The notes under the pieces were generated by a model that was not told the origin of the DNA, ran no database searches, and was given only the letters and a program-made list of their open reading frames with translations. Both the position numbers and the translations under genes were made by a program. This document shows positions 8,693 through 16,786 of a stretch of DNA of 64,000 nt, piece by piece; position 1 is the first letter of the stretch, and each line of letters opens with the position of its first letter. The stretch is taken from the NCBI GenBank assembly GCA_002346745.1, contig DEAL01000030.1:1-64000 (forward strand). The letters are read 5' to 3'. This stretch comes from Candidatus Neomicrothrix sp. UBA2983 (GTDB lineage Bacteria; Actinomycetota; Acidimicrobiia; Acidimicrobiales; MedAcidi-G1).

Positions 8693-9163
8693 ATGTCGGA
8701 GCCGCGCAGCGAGGTCTTCGCCCTCGACGACCTCGACAAGGCGATCATCCGCGAACTCCAGGTCGACGGGCGCATGGCCTATGCCCAACTGGCCCCCAAG
8801 GTCGGCCTGTCGCAGGCGGCAGTGCGCCAGCGCGTCAATCGCCTCCTGGAGCGCGAGGTGGTGCAGATCGTCGCCATTTCGGACCCGCTCAGCCTTGGGC
8901 TGACCTGTCAGGCGATGGTCGGCATCACCGTGTCGGGCGACGTGCGTGCCGTGGCCGCCGCCGTGGCGGCCATGGACGAGTCCGAGTATGTGCTGATCAC
9001 CGCCGGCCGCTACGACGTCCTGGCCGAGTTGATCTGCGAGGACAATGACGCCCTGCTGACGCTCGTCAACGACCGAATCCGCGCCATCGACGGCGTGGCT
9101 TCCACCGAGGTTTCCCCGATCCTCAAGATGGAGAAGCTCGTCTTCTCCTGGGGCACCGGCTGA
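8693..9163 (+). CDS. Lrp/AsnC-family transcriptional regulator
   Basis: A 156-residue regulator with an N-terminal winged helix-turn-helix (about residues 10-62, containing MAYAQLAPKVGLSQAAVRQRVNRL) and a C-terminal RAM/ligand-binding domain (about 75-150). This is the standard size for Lrp/AsnC proteins, which bind amino acids or related amines and form octamers. It follows the aminotransferase by 43 bp in the same direction and converges on the agmatinase operon. It probably senses an amine or amino-acid intermediate and controls the flanking polyamine genes. The ligand is unknown. Confidence 0.88.
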   Translation: MSEPRSEVFALDDLDKAIIRELQVDGRMAYAQLAPKVGLSQAAVRQRVNRLLEREVVQIVAISDPLSLGLTCQAMVGITVSGDVRAVAAAVAAMDESEYVLITAGRYDVLAELICEDNDALLTLVNDRIRAIDGVASTEVSPILKMEKLVFSWGTG

Positions 9164-9179
9164 GCCGAAGTCCCCGCCG

Positions 9180-10385
9180 CTACTTCAGGGCGGCCGCCAT
9201 GGTGTCGATGATGCGGCCCACCTCGTCGTCGGTGATGACGAGCGGCGGGCAGATGGCGAGGCAGGTGCCGATCGGTCGCACGATCACCCCGTTGGCGAGG
9301 ATCTCGTTGCGGACCGGAATGCTGTCCCGACCCAGTTCGGCGGCGTAGACGGCGCCGACCCCCCGCCACGACTCGATCAGGCCGTCACCGGCCAGCGCCT
9401 CGAGGCCGTTGCGGAGTTGCTCGCCGACATGCCGGCCACGCACCACCAGGTCCTCGGCCTCCATGAGCTCGAGGTTGGCGATGCCCGCTGCGCACGCCGC
9501 CGGGTGGCCCGAGTAGGTGTAGCCGGTGCGCAGCAGGAAGCCGGGCTCCTCGAACTCGGCGGCCACGGCTCGCGAGACGAGCACGCCCGACAGGGGTTGG
9601 TAGCCCGAGGTCACCGCCTTGGCGAAGGTGATCAGGTCGGGGGTGACGCCGAAGGTCTGCGCGCCGAACCACTCGCCGGTCCGACCGAAGCCACAGATCA
9701 CCTCGTCGAAGATCAGCAACGCTCCGTGGTCGTCGCACAGGCGGCGCAGGCCGGCCAGGTAGCCGTCGGCCGGCGGGAACACGCCGCCGGCGCCCTGCAC
9801 GGGCTCGCTGATGACCGCCGCGATGCGGTCGCCCTGGTCGGCGAACACCTGGGCCATGGCCTCGAGGTCGTCGTTGGGGACCTCGACGAAGTGGGGGACC
9901 AGGTCGCCCCAGCCCTCCCGGTTGGGGGCGATGCCCTGGGCGGAGGTACCGCCGAAGTTGGTGCCGTGGTAGCCGTTGGTGCGGCGCACGACGACCTGCC
10001 GTTCGGGCTGGCCACGGCGCTGCATGGCCTGGCGGGCCAACTTGAGGGCGGTGTCGACCGCCTCGGAGCCCGAGCAGCCGAGGAAGACGCGCCCCTCGGC
10101 GAACGGGGAGCGCTCGACGATCATCTCGGCGACCCGTGCCGCCGGCTCGTTCGTGAACGGGTCGAACGTGTTGTACGCCTCGATCTTCCGCATCTGGTCG
10201 GCGACGGCGTCGATGATCTCGGTCCGGCCGTGGCCGACCTGGCAGTACCAGAGACTGCCGAGCCCGTCGACGTAGTCCTTGCCGGTGTCGTCGAAGACGA
10301 GTGACCCCTCGCCACGGACGATGTTGACGAAGTCGGACTCGGGCTTAGCCGGTGGGGCGAAGGCGTGCAGCATCGCGTTGGTCAT
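9180..10385 (-). CDS. Class-III PLP aminotransferase (agmatine/GABA pathway context)
   Basis: A 401-residue class-III aminotransferase. Visible features are SGSEAVDTALKLARQ (105-119), the PLP-N1 aspartate D227 in LIFDEVICGFGRTG, and the Schiff-base lysine K256 in ITFAKAVTSGYQPLSG. The ATG at 10385 has AGGAGG 8 bases upstream and overlaps the stop of the MFS gene by four bases (ATGA), so translation is coupled. It is the last gene of the ureohydrolase-MFS-aminotransferase operon. Ureohydrolase products such as putrescine or 4-aminobutyrate would be natural amino donors, but the sequence alone does not fix the substrate. Confidence 0.85.
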   Translation of the reverse strand: MTNAMLHAFAPPAKPESDFVNIVRGEGSLVFDDTGKDYVDGLGSLWYCQVGHGRTEIIDAVADQMRKIEAYNTFDPFTNEPAARVAEMIVERSPFAEGRVFLGCSGSEAVDTALKLARQAMQRRGQPERQVVVRRTNGYHGTNFGGTSAQGIAPNREGWGDLVPHFVEVPNDDLEAMAQVFADQGDRIAAVISEPVQGAGGVFPPADGYLAGLRRLCDDHGALLIFDEVICGFGRTGEWFGAQTFGVTPDLITFAKAVTSGYQPLSGVLVSRAVAAEFEEPGFLLRTGYTYSGHPAACAAGIANLELMEAEDLVVRGRHVGEQLRNGLEALAGDGLIESWRGVGAVYAAELGRDSIPVRNEILANGVIVRPIGTCLAICPPLVITDDEVGRIIDTMAAALK

Positions 10386-11605
10386 CGAAAGAGCCTCCTG
10401 ATCAGGCCGAAGGGTACGCCGGGGCGCACTGGTTGCCCATCCGGGGGACGGGTGAGGATCGCACCGACCGCCAGCAGGATCGCCATCACGACGGCGACCG
10501 TGCTCCAGACGGTCGTGTCGTCGGTGGCGTCGTAGAGGGCGGCGAAGACGATGGCGGCGACGGCACCGGTCGCCAGCTCGACCGCACCCATGAGCCCCTG
10601 TGCGGATGCCTGCCGGTCCTCGGGCACGGCGGCGGCGACCAGCATCGGCGCCGACGGGAAGCCGAATCCCTCCAGTGCCGATGTGAGCATGGTGACGAGC
10701 AGCAGGCCCACGACGCCGGGGACGAGGCCGTAGAAGACGACCGCCAGACTGACCGCCGAGAGGCTGCCGATCGCCCAGCGCCTGGCGCCGTAGCGCTGGG
10801 CCAGGATCCCACCCCAGGGGGACAGCAGGGGGATCGGCAGTGCCGCCAGGGTGAGCCCCAGGCCGATGGCGGTGCTCGAGGCGCCGCGGGTGTCGAGCTC
10901 CAGGATCCAGACGGCCTCCATGGCGCCGATGAAGACGAAGTAGGCGGCGACGACGAAGAAGGCGCCGACCAGCCGGCGGATGCGCATCAGGCCCCTGAGG
11001 CCGCGACCCTCGGTGTCCTGGACGCCCTGGTCCGGTTGTGCGTGGAAGGAGGCCGGGAGCAGGAGGATCAGCAGGCCAGCCATCACCCAGAACGTCAGGC
11101 GGAACCCGCCGACCGCGTTGAGGCCGGCGGCGATCATCGGGCCGACCACGAACCCGCCGACGTCCCACGCCCCGAGGCGGCCCATGTTGCGCCCCAGGTT
11201 GTCGGGGTCGGCGACGATCACGGTGCGGCGGGCACCGGGGCCGGCCGTCCCGAGGGCGAAGCCGAGGACCAGGCGTCCGCACACGAAGTGCCACAGTTGG
11301 TCGCCGACGGCGAGCAGCACCATCGCGGCGATGCCGAGGAGGATGCCGACGCGCAGCAGGAGCGGCGCGTGGCCCCGGTCGGCCCGCGGGGCCATGACAA
11401 GGGTGGCCACGAAGGCGGCGCCGAAGCCCGCCCCGATGGCGAGGCCGATTCCCGCCTCCGAGAACCCCAGTTCCGACCGCAGTTCGGCCAGCAGCGTCAT
11501 GATCGACGCCAGGCCCGCCGACATCCCGAACAGGATCAGGAAGTACGGGAGGAGCCTCGTCCTGCTCTCCGCCGTGTCCGGCGCGTCAGTCGCGGTACTG
11601 GACAC
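10382..11605 (-). CDS. MFS transporter, 12-TM
   Basis: A 407-residue major-facilitator protein with about twelve hydrophobic segments. The first is LLPYFLILFGMSAGLASIM (about 18-37), and there is a long charged central loop around residues 190-205. The GTG start at 11605 lies 20 bases inside the end of the agmatinase gene, and the stop overlaps the next start by four bases. The three genes therefore form a tightly coupled operon. It may import or export agmatine, guanidinobutyrate or putrescine. The family gives no closer substrate call. Confidence 0.8.
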   Translation of the reverse strand: MSSTATDAPDTAESRTRLLPYFLILFGMSAGLASIMTLLAELRSELGFSEAGIGLAIGAGFGAAFVATLVMAPRADRGHAPLLLRVGILLGIAAMVLLAVGDQLWHFVCGRLVLGFALGTAGPGARRTVIVADPDNLGRNMGRLGAWDVGGFVVGPMIAAGLNAVGGFRLTFWVMAGLLILLLPASFHAQPDQGVQDTEGRGLRGLMRIRRLVGAFFVVAAYFVFIGAMEAVWILELDTRGASSTAIGLGLTLAALPIPLLSPWGGILAQRYGARRWAIGSLSAVSLAVVFYGLVPGVVGLLLVTMLTSALEGFGFPSAPMLVAAAVPEDRQASAQGLMGAVELATGAVAAIVFAALYDATDDTTVWSTVAVVMAILLAVGAILTRPPDGQPVRPGVPFGLIRRLFR

Positions 11606-12542
11606 CGGGCAGCACGCAGAGCATCTCGTAGAGCAGGTTGGCGCCGACGAGGCTGGTCATCCCGCTGGTGTCGTAGATGGGGGCGATCTCGACGACGTCG
11701 CAGCCGACCAGGTCGAGCCTCCGGCAGCCTCGGATGACCTCGAGGGCCTGGGGCATGGTGAGGCCGCCCACCTCGGGGGTGCCGGTGCCGGGCGCGAAGG
11801 CCGGGTCGAGGCCGTCGATGTCGAAGCTGAGATAGACGGGGCCGCCGCCCACCTGCTCGCGCACCTCGGCCATGAGGGGTTCGAGGCTGCGGTGCCAGCA
11901 CTCCTCGGCCTGCACGACCCGGAAGCCCTGCTGGCGGGACCAGTCGAAGTCGTCGGCGGCGTAGCCGGTGCCGCGTACGCCGATCTGGACGACCCGGTCG
12001 CAGTCGAGGACCCCGGCCTCGACGGCCCGTCGGAACGGTGTGCCGTGGGCGACCTTGGAGCCGAACATGGTGTCGTTGATGTCGGTGTGGGCGTCGACGT
12101 GGACCAGCCCGACGGGGCCGTGCCGTTTTGCCATGGCCTTCAGGATCGGCAGCACGATCGTGTGGTCCCCGCCCATCGCCGCGGTGGCGACCCCGTGTTC
12201 GAGGAGGCCGTCGAAGTGGCTCTCGATGGCGTCGACGGCGGTCAGCAGGTCGTAGGGGCTGGTGGCCACGTCGCCGGTGTCGTCGATCCGGAGGCTGTCG
12301 AACGGGGCGGCCTTCGTCGCCATGTTGTAGGGGCGCAGCAGGACCGACTCGTCGCGGATTCCCCGGGGGCCGAAGCGGGCGCCGGGACGGTTGGAGGTGC
12401 CGATGTCGAGCGGCACGCCGACCACGGCGACGTCCAGGTCGGCCGGCCCGCTGGTGCCGGGGAGTCGCATGAATGTGGCGATGCCGCCGAAGCGGGGCAT
12501 CTCGTTGCCACCCAGTGGCTGGGGGTTTGTGGCGTCTGACAT
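11586..12542 (-). CDS. speB: Agmatinase / guanidinobutyrase-type ureohydrolase
   Basis: A 318-residue arginase-superfamily Mn2+ enzyme that removes urea from a guanidino compound. All metal ligands are present: H127 in GGDHTI, D150/H152/D154 in VDAHTDIND, and D241/D243 in SFDIDGLDPAFAPGTGTPE. The GTGTPE-VGG tail is typical of agmatinase and guanidinobutyrase rather than arginase. The likely reaction is agmatine to putrescine plus urea. Guanidinobutyrate to GABA is the main alternative, and the co-operonic aminotransferase would fit either. The ATG at 12542 opens the leftward operon and faces a methyltransferase gene across 93 bp. Confidence 0.87.
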   Translation of the reverse strand: MSDATNPQPLGGNEMPRFGGIATFMRLPGTSGPADLDVAVVGVPLDIGTSNRPGARFGPRGIRDESVLLRPYNMATKAAPFDSLRIDDTGDVATSPYDLLTAVDAIESHFDGLLEHGVATAAMGGDHTIVLPILKAMAKRHGPVGLVHVDAHTDINDTMFGSKVAHGTPFRRAVEAGVLDCDRVVQIGVRGTGYAADDFDWSRQQGFRVVQAEECWHRSLEPLMAEVREQVGGGPVYLSFDIDGLDPAFAPGTGTPEVGGLTMPQALEVIRGCRRLDLVGCDVVEIAPIYDTSGMTSLVGANLLYEMLCVLPGVQYRD

Positions 12543-12635
12543 GGTCGCTTCGATGGTCGGATCGGCGCTGCTCGGGCGCCAGTCTCGCACGGCGAGGGTT
12601 CGCAGCGAGATTCCCGGCCGTGGCAGGATCCGGTG
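12543..12635. promoter_or_regulatory. Divergent promoter region, agmatinase operon / methyltransferase
   Basis: A 93-bp spacer between divergently read genes. On the plus strand CAGGAT (12624-12629) lies 6 bases before the methyltransferase ATG, the spacing expected of a leaderless transcript. The same TGGCAGGATCCGG context recurs before the pabBC start at 55058. No clear operator is seen for the agmatinase side. Confidence 0.35.
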
Positions 12636-13268
12636 ATGGGCCACGACCACCATCGCCATGAGCACGACAAGGGGTTGCGGACGAAGCTCCACTGGCTGCT
12701 CCAGATCCGCAACTTCTGGCAGTCCGACGTCAACCGCGAGGTGTTCGCCATGGCGGCACCGGCCGCGGGCGAGCACGCCGTCGACGTGGGTGCCGGCATG
12801 GGTCCGGCGACCGTGTTGGCCGCCCGTCGGGGTGCCCGGGTCACCGCCGTCGAACCCTCCCGCTTCATGCGCACGATCCTGTCGGTGCGGCGCCCCTTTC
12901 AACGGGCCCGTTCCCGTATAACGGTGGCGGACGGTGTGGCCGAGTCACTGCCGGTGCCCGACGGTTCGGTCGACGTGCTCTGGACCGTCAACGCCGTCCA
13001 CCACTGGGTCGACCTCGAGGCGGCATTCGACGAACTGGCGCGGGTGCTCGCCCCCGGCGGCCGGATCGTGCTGATGGACGAGGACTTCACGCATCCGGAC
13101 CACCCGAAGCACGCCACCCACCACGACCACGAGCAGGAGACGACGATCGTGGACGTCGTGGCCATCGAGGCGGCGTTGCGGGCCCGTGGACTCGAGGCCG
13201 CCGGTGAGAAGACCGAGGCCGCCGGCGTCCCCGTCAAGCTGATCCGGGCGACCAGGCCCGCCGGGTGA
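12636..13268 (+). CDS. Class I SAM-dependent methyltransferase (His-rich)
   Basis: A 210-residue Rossmann-fold methyltransferase of the UbiE/Methyltransf_11 type. SAM motif I is VDVGAGMG (49-56), the acidic end of strand 2 is VEPS, motif II is GSVDVLWTVNAVHHW, and LAPGGRIVLMDED follows. The N-terminus (MGHDHHRHEH) and the stretch DFTHPDHPKHATHHDHE are rich in histidine, which suggests metal contact or simply a charged solvent tail. A GTG one codon earlier is an alternative start. The substrate is unknown. It converges on the amidase gene, with 7 bp between stops. Confidence 0.75.
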   Translation: MGHDHHRHEHDKGLRTKLHWLLQIRNFWQSDVNREVFAMAAPAAGEHAVDVGAGMGPATVLAARRGARVTAVEPSRFMRTILSVRRPFQRARSRITVADGVAESLPVPDGSVDVLWTVNAVHHWVDLEAAFDELARVLAPGGRIVLMDEDFTHPDHPKHATHHDHEQETTIVDVVAIEAALRARGLEAAGEKTEAAGVPVKLIRATRPAG

Positions 13269-13275
13269 GCAGAGG

Positions 13276-14679
13276 TCAGCCGGTTATCGGGTCGATGGGG
13301 GTGATCGCTCCGAGGGCCGCCTCGATGTCGCCCGCCGCCGACAGGCAGAGGTCCTCGCGCCAGCGGTCGGCGTAGCACTGCACGCCGAGCGGGAGCCCGT
13401 CGGAGACGCCGACCGGGACTGCCACGACGGGCAGGGCCAGAACGTTGCCGGGGATGATGCAGCGCAGGAGTTCTGAAAGTTCTGCCATCTCGACATCGCC
13501 CGAGAGGTCGGCGCCGTGCGGGAACGGCGGCTGGGTCCAGGCCGGCATGACCAGGACCGGGAGGTCGACGAAGAAGAGGCCCCATTCCCGGGCGAGGCGC
13601 ATGTACTCGGCCTGGACGACGGTCGGGGCAAGGGCCTCCGTGGAGTACTCGGCGGCCATCCCGTCCAGCAACGCACCCAGTTCGTCGCTCAGGATCGGTC
13701 GTGCCGCCTCCATGAGGACGCCGATGTCGTTGGCGAGCAGGTGCGCCCAGATGTCGCTGCAGCGTTCCAGTTCCGGCGGGACGGCGTCGTCGACGTCCCA
13801 GCCCGCGGCAGCCAAGGCGTCGGCTGCACGGTCCACCCCGTCGATCGCCGAGGGGTGCAGGTCGATCCCCGGCACCTGGCGGACCACCGCTGCACGTCGG
13901 GGGGCCTCCGGTCCTTCGAGCGGAACGGTCACCGATCGGGGGTCGCGGGGGTCGCGTCCATGGAGCACCCCGAGTGCCGTGCGCAGGTCGGCCACGGACC
14001 GGGCCATCGGGCCGTCCGTCAGCATCACCTGTGACGAGAGCGGCGGGTTCTGGTCGTGCTCGAAGGCGCTGAACGACGGGAGGCGTCCGTGGCTGGGCTT
14101 GAGCGAGGTGATCCCGCAGCAGAAGGCCGGATTCCGGACCGATCCTCCGATGTCGTTGCCGAGGCCCAGCGGCGACATGCCGGTCGCTATCGCCGACCCC
14201 TCGCCGCCCGACGACCCGCCGGCGCAGAGGTCCGGGTGCCAGGGGTTGCGGGTCAGGCCGTGCAACGGGTTGTCGGTGCTGACACGTAGTCCGAGTTCGG
14301 GCAGGTTGGTGCGGCCGATCGGGATGCCCCCGGCGGATCGCATGCGTTCGACGATCGGGGCGTCGGTCGGGGCGACCAGGTCGGCGAACACCGGAAGTCC
14401 CTGCGTCGTGGGGGTCCCTGCCACGTCCAGGTTCTCCTTCACTGTGAAGGGCACGCCGTGGAAGGGCCCCAGGTCGTCGCCGGCGGCCATCGCGGCATCG
14501 GCGGCGTCGGCTTCGGCACGTGCCTCGTCGACGAGCACGCGGACGACGGCGTTGCAGTGGCCGTTGACCTCGTCGATGCGTCCGAGGTGGGCGTCGACCA
14601 CCTCCCTACTCGAGGCCTCCCCCGAGGCGATCAGGGCAGCGAGTTCGGTTGCTGTCCGCTGCCATATCTCTTGGCCCAT
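13276..14679 (-). CDS. Amidase signature family hydrolase
   Basis: A 467-residue amidase-signature enzyme that hydrolyses C-N bonds of amides by a Ser-cisSer-Lys triad. Visible are K81 in PFTVKENLDVAGTPTT, the serine pair at 156-157 in AGGSSGGEGSAIATG, and nucleophile S180 in NDIGGSVRNPA. Its length is close to GatA and aliphatic or aryl amidases, but no gatB or gatC lies nearby, so a catabolic amidase is more likely. The ATG is preceded on its strand by TAGGTT (14691-14686) six bases upstream and by no Shine-Dalgarno sequence, which points to a leaderless message. Confidence 0.87.
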   Translation of the reverse strand: MGQEIWQRTATELAALIASGEASSREVVDAHLGRIDEVNGHCNAVVRVLVDEARAEADAADAAMAAGDDLGPFHGVPFTVKENLDVAGTPTTQGLPVFADLVAPTDAPIVERMRSAGGIPIGRTNLPELGLRVSTDNPLHGLTRNPWHPDLCAGGSSGGEGSAIATGMSPLGLGNDIGGSVRNPAFCCGITSLKPSHGRLPSFSAFEHDQNPPLSSQVMLTDGPMARSVADLRTALGVLHGRDPRDPRSVTVPLEGPEAPRRAAVVRQVPGIDLHPSAIDGVDRAADALAAAGWDVDDAVPPELERCSDIWAHLLANDIGVLMEAARPILSDELGALLDGMAAEYSTEALAPTVVQAEYMRLAREWGLFFVDLPVLVMPAWTQPPFPHGADLSGDVEMAELSELLRCIIPGNVLALPVVAVPVGVSDGLPLGVQCYADRWREDLCLSAAGDIEAALGAITPIDPITG

Positions 14680-14685
14680 CGTGCA

Positions 14686-14691
14686 AACCTA
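14686..14691 (-). promoter_or_regulatory. Leaderless -10 element (TAGGTT) for the amidase gene
   Basis: On the minus strand TAGGTT sits 6 bases before the amidase ATG, placing the probable transcription start at or beside the start codon. Similar TAGNNT boxes occur at 31930, 34703 and 47918. Confidence 0.5.
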
Positions 14692-14713
14692 GAGGCCGAC
14701 GGGAGGACGGAAC

Positions 14714-14720
14714 AAGGAGG
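14714..14720 (+). promoter_or_regulatory. Ribosome binding site deciding a TTG start
   Basis: AAGGAGG lies 6 bases before TTG at 14727, an ideal spacing. The nearer ATG at 14722 is one base from the site and in another frame, so TTG is the real start of the alpha/beta hydrolase. Confidence 0.75.
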
Positions 14721-14726
14721 CATGCC

Positions 14727-15599
14727 TTGCGGCAGGTCGAGGCCAACGGAATCAACATCGAGGTCGAGGAGTTCGGCGACCCGTCGGATCCGCCGGTGCT
14801 GCTCGTCATGGGGCTGGGCGCACAGATGATCGTCTGGCCCGACGACCTCTGCCGTTCGCTGGCCGACGCCGGCCACCGGGTCATCCGGTTCGACAACCGG
14901 GACGTGGGCCTGTCGACCTGGCTTGACGATCTCGGGGTGCCGGACATGATGGCACTCTTCGAGGCGGCGCTGGCCGGCGAGCCGGTCGACTCGCCGTACT
15001 CGCTGGCCGACATGGCCGACGACGCCGTCGGCGTGCTCGATGCGCTCGGCATCGGCTCGGCCCACATCGTGGGGGCCTCGATGGGCGGCATGATCGCCCA
15101 GCGGATCGCCATCCACCACCCGGACCGGACCCGGTCGCTGTGTTCGATCATGTCGATGCCCCGCTTCATCGTCGGCGATTCGGAGGTGACCGGTGCGTTG
15201 ATGGCACCCGACCCCGGGACCCGGGAGGGCCGCATCGCCGCCGGCGTCGAGGGTTCCCGGCTGATCAGCGGCGAGTTCTTCGACGAGGACCGCTCGCGGG
15301 CTCTCGCGGAGGCCACGGTCGACCGGGCCTGGCACCCGGAGGGCACCGCCCGGCAGATGGCGGCGATCATCGCGGACGGCGACCGCACGGAGGCCCTGGG
15401 TGGCGTCGCCGTGCCCACGCTCGTCGTGCACGGTGACGCGGATCGGCTGGTCGTTCCGCAGGGAGGCGAGGAGACGGCCGCCGCGGTTCCGGGCGCCGAG
15501 TTGCTCGTGTTCGAGGGCATGGGCCACGACCTCCCCGTCGAGGTCCACGGTCCGATCGTCGAGGCCATCTCGGCACTGGTGGCCCGGGCGGGGGACTGA
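14727..15599 (+). CDS. Alpha/beta hydrolase (TTG start)
   Basis: A 290-residue alpha/beta-hydrolase-fold protein. Nucleophile S118 is in HIVGASMGGMIAQ, the acidic residue is in VVHGDADRLVVP, and the histidine is in GMGHDLPVEVH. The oxyanion segment is VMGLGAQMIVWPDD, and RFDNRDVGLSTW matches the subgroup annotated as aclacinomycin methylesterase/RdmC-like or general carboxylesterase. The start is TTG at 14727 because a perfect AAGGAGG is placed 6 bases before it; reading upstream in frame would overlap the divergent amidase. The substrate is unknown. Confidence 0.85.
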   Translation: MRQVEANGINIEVEEFGDPSDPPVLLVMGLGAQMIVWPDDLCRSLADAGHRVIRFDNRDVGLSTWLDDLGVPDMMALFEAALAGEPVDSPYSLADMADDAVGVLDALGIGSAHIVGASMGGMIAQRIAIHHPDRTRSLCSIMSMPRFIVGDSEVTGALMAPDPGTREGRIAAGVEGSRLISGEFFDEDRSRALAEATVDRAWHPEGTARQMAAIIADGDRTEALGGVAVPTLVVHGDADRLVVPQGGEETAAAVPGAELLVFEGMGHDLPVEVHGPIVEAISALVARAGD

Positions 15600-15605
15600 C
15601 CAGGC

Positions 15606-15904
15606 CGTTCCGGGCCCCGAGGGCTCCAGCAGGGGAGTTCCCCGAGGATCGAGAAGTCCCCGCCGGGCTTGTCTGCGGTGCAGGAGGTGTCGAGCGGGGC
15701 GTGGCCGTCGCCGAGGAAGGCCAGTCCGATGGCCATGGCACAGGGGCTGGAACCGTCGACCATCCCACTGAGTTGGTCGGTTCCACGGGCGGCGATGGCG
15801 GGCGCGGCCGACAGGTCACCACCCTCCGCCTTCTCCAGGAGTAGCGGGATCAGGCGCTCGTCCTAGAGGGCCTTGAAGACGCCGTTGCCGCCGTCTCGAG
15901 CGGT
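15606..15904 (-). pseudogene. Possible remnant of a TAP-like alpha/beta hydrolase lipoprotein
   Basis: The 304-bp gap between the hydrolase and hemD-like genes has no complete gene. On the minus strand one frame looks protein-like across an internal TAG at 15865-15863: DGGNGVFKAL, stop, then DERLIPLLLEKAEGGDLSAA, and later GDGHAPLDTSCTADKPGGD. The pattern (V)xKALYDxxxxPxLxEKAxxGD recalls the middle of TAP/SlpD-type secreted hydrolases, where a tyrosine would replace the stop. There is no start codon or signal peptide and the segment is short. I read it as a degraded fragment. A chance open frame in high-GC DNA is the alternative. Confidence 0.3.
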
Positions 15905-16746
15905 CAGGCGGATCGTTCCCTCGCGTGGTCGGCGAGCGCGTCGACCATCGCCACCAACCTGGCCCGCACCGGCTCGACGAGGCCGGTCATTCCCAGGTCC
16001 CGCATGCGGGCCGAGCAGACCGGACCGACCGAGACCGGCACCACCCGCTCGCCGTCGAGGGCGGCGACCAACTCGTCCCGCCTCCCCTGTGCCTCGGCCA
16101 CGTCGACCAGGTGCACCGCCGCCTGCTTGGTCGTGAACGTCACGGCATCGACCCCGCCCTCGCAGACCGCGTCGACCAGGGCACGCGCCGGTCCGAGGTC
16201 CTCGGGGAGCGCCCAGCGGTAGACCGGGACGGCCACGACCTCGCCGCAGGAGGCGGCCAGCGGGTCCACCAGCACCTCCTCCTCGGCCCCGTCGAGCTGT
16301 ACGGCCACCCGGCCGCGGCCCCCGGTGGACGCCACGTGGTCGGCGACCTCGGCGAACAGTTCGTTCGGGGCCGACCAGGCCACCTCCAGGCCGGCCCGTC
16401 TGGCGGCACTCACCGCCTTCGGCCCCCGGGCGACCACCTCGCAGTCGGCGAGTGCGGCCCGCAGGTCGGCGCCGACGCCGACCTGGTCCATGGCCTCCAG
16501 CCACATGGTCAGGCCCATGCCGGTCTCGAGCACCAGCGTCTGTGGGGGGTCGGAGACGAGCGCACGCGACACTGCGAGAAGCCGGGCGTCCTGGGTCAGG
16601 TTCACCGTGCGCATCGTGCAGCCGTGGACCGGTACGGCACCACGGCGCTCGAGCAGGTCGAGCTGGGCGTCGGAACGCCGGTCGGCCGTGATGCCGACCC
16701 GCCAGCCGTCGAGGGGCCGGTCGCCGAGAGGTGGGGATTCGCTCAC
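15904..16746 (-). CDS. hemD: Uroporphyrinogen-III synthase-like protein (HemD family)
   Basis: A 280-residue protein of the HemD fold. The N-terminal WRVGITADRRSDAQLDLLERRGAVPVHGC and the later GVDAVTFTTKQAAVHLVDVAE are family landmarks, as is VVARGPKAVSAARRAGL in the middle. HemD closes hydroxymethylbilane to uroporphyrinogen III in tetrapyrrole (haem, cobalamin) synthesis. Actinobacteria often carry a second HemD-like protein with a regulatory role, so this may not be the main enzyme. The start is GTG, with CAGACT 6 bases upstream as a possible leaderless -10. The link to the corrinoid genes 20 kb away is suggestive only. Confidence 0.75.
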   Translation of the reverse strand: MSESPPLGDRPLDGWRVGITADRRSDAQLDLLERRGAVPVHGCTMRTVNLTQDARLLAVSRALVSDPPQTLVLETGMGLTMWLEAMDQVGVGADLRAALADCEVVARGPKAVSAARRAGLEVAWSAPNELFAEVADHVASTGGRGRVAVQLDGAEEEVLVDPLAASCGEVVAVPVYRWALPEDLGPARALVDAVCEGGVDAVTFTTKQAAVHLVDVAEAQGRRDELVAALDGERVVPVSVGPVCSARMRDLGMTGLVEPVRARLVAMVDALADHARERSA

Positions 16747-16786
16747 GGCTCCAGTCTGGCGGCAACGGTCGGGGATGGTCGTCCGG

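Noticed and set aside
15863..16765. A second minus-strand frame across the hemD-like gene
   Set aside because: It is an Arg/Gly-rich out-of-frame reading of the HemD-family gene. Only its last few residues match the proposed hydrolase remnant.
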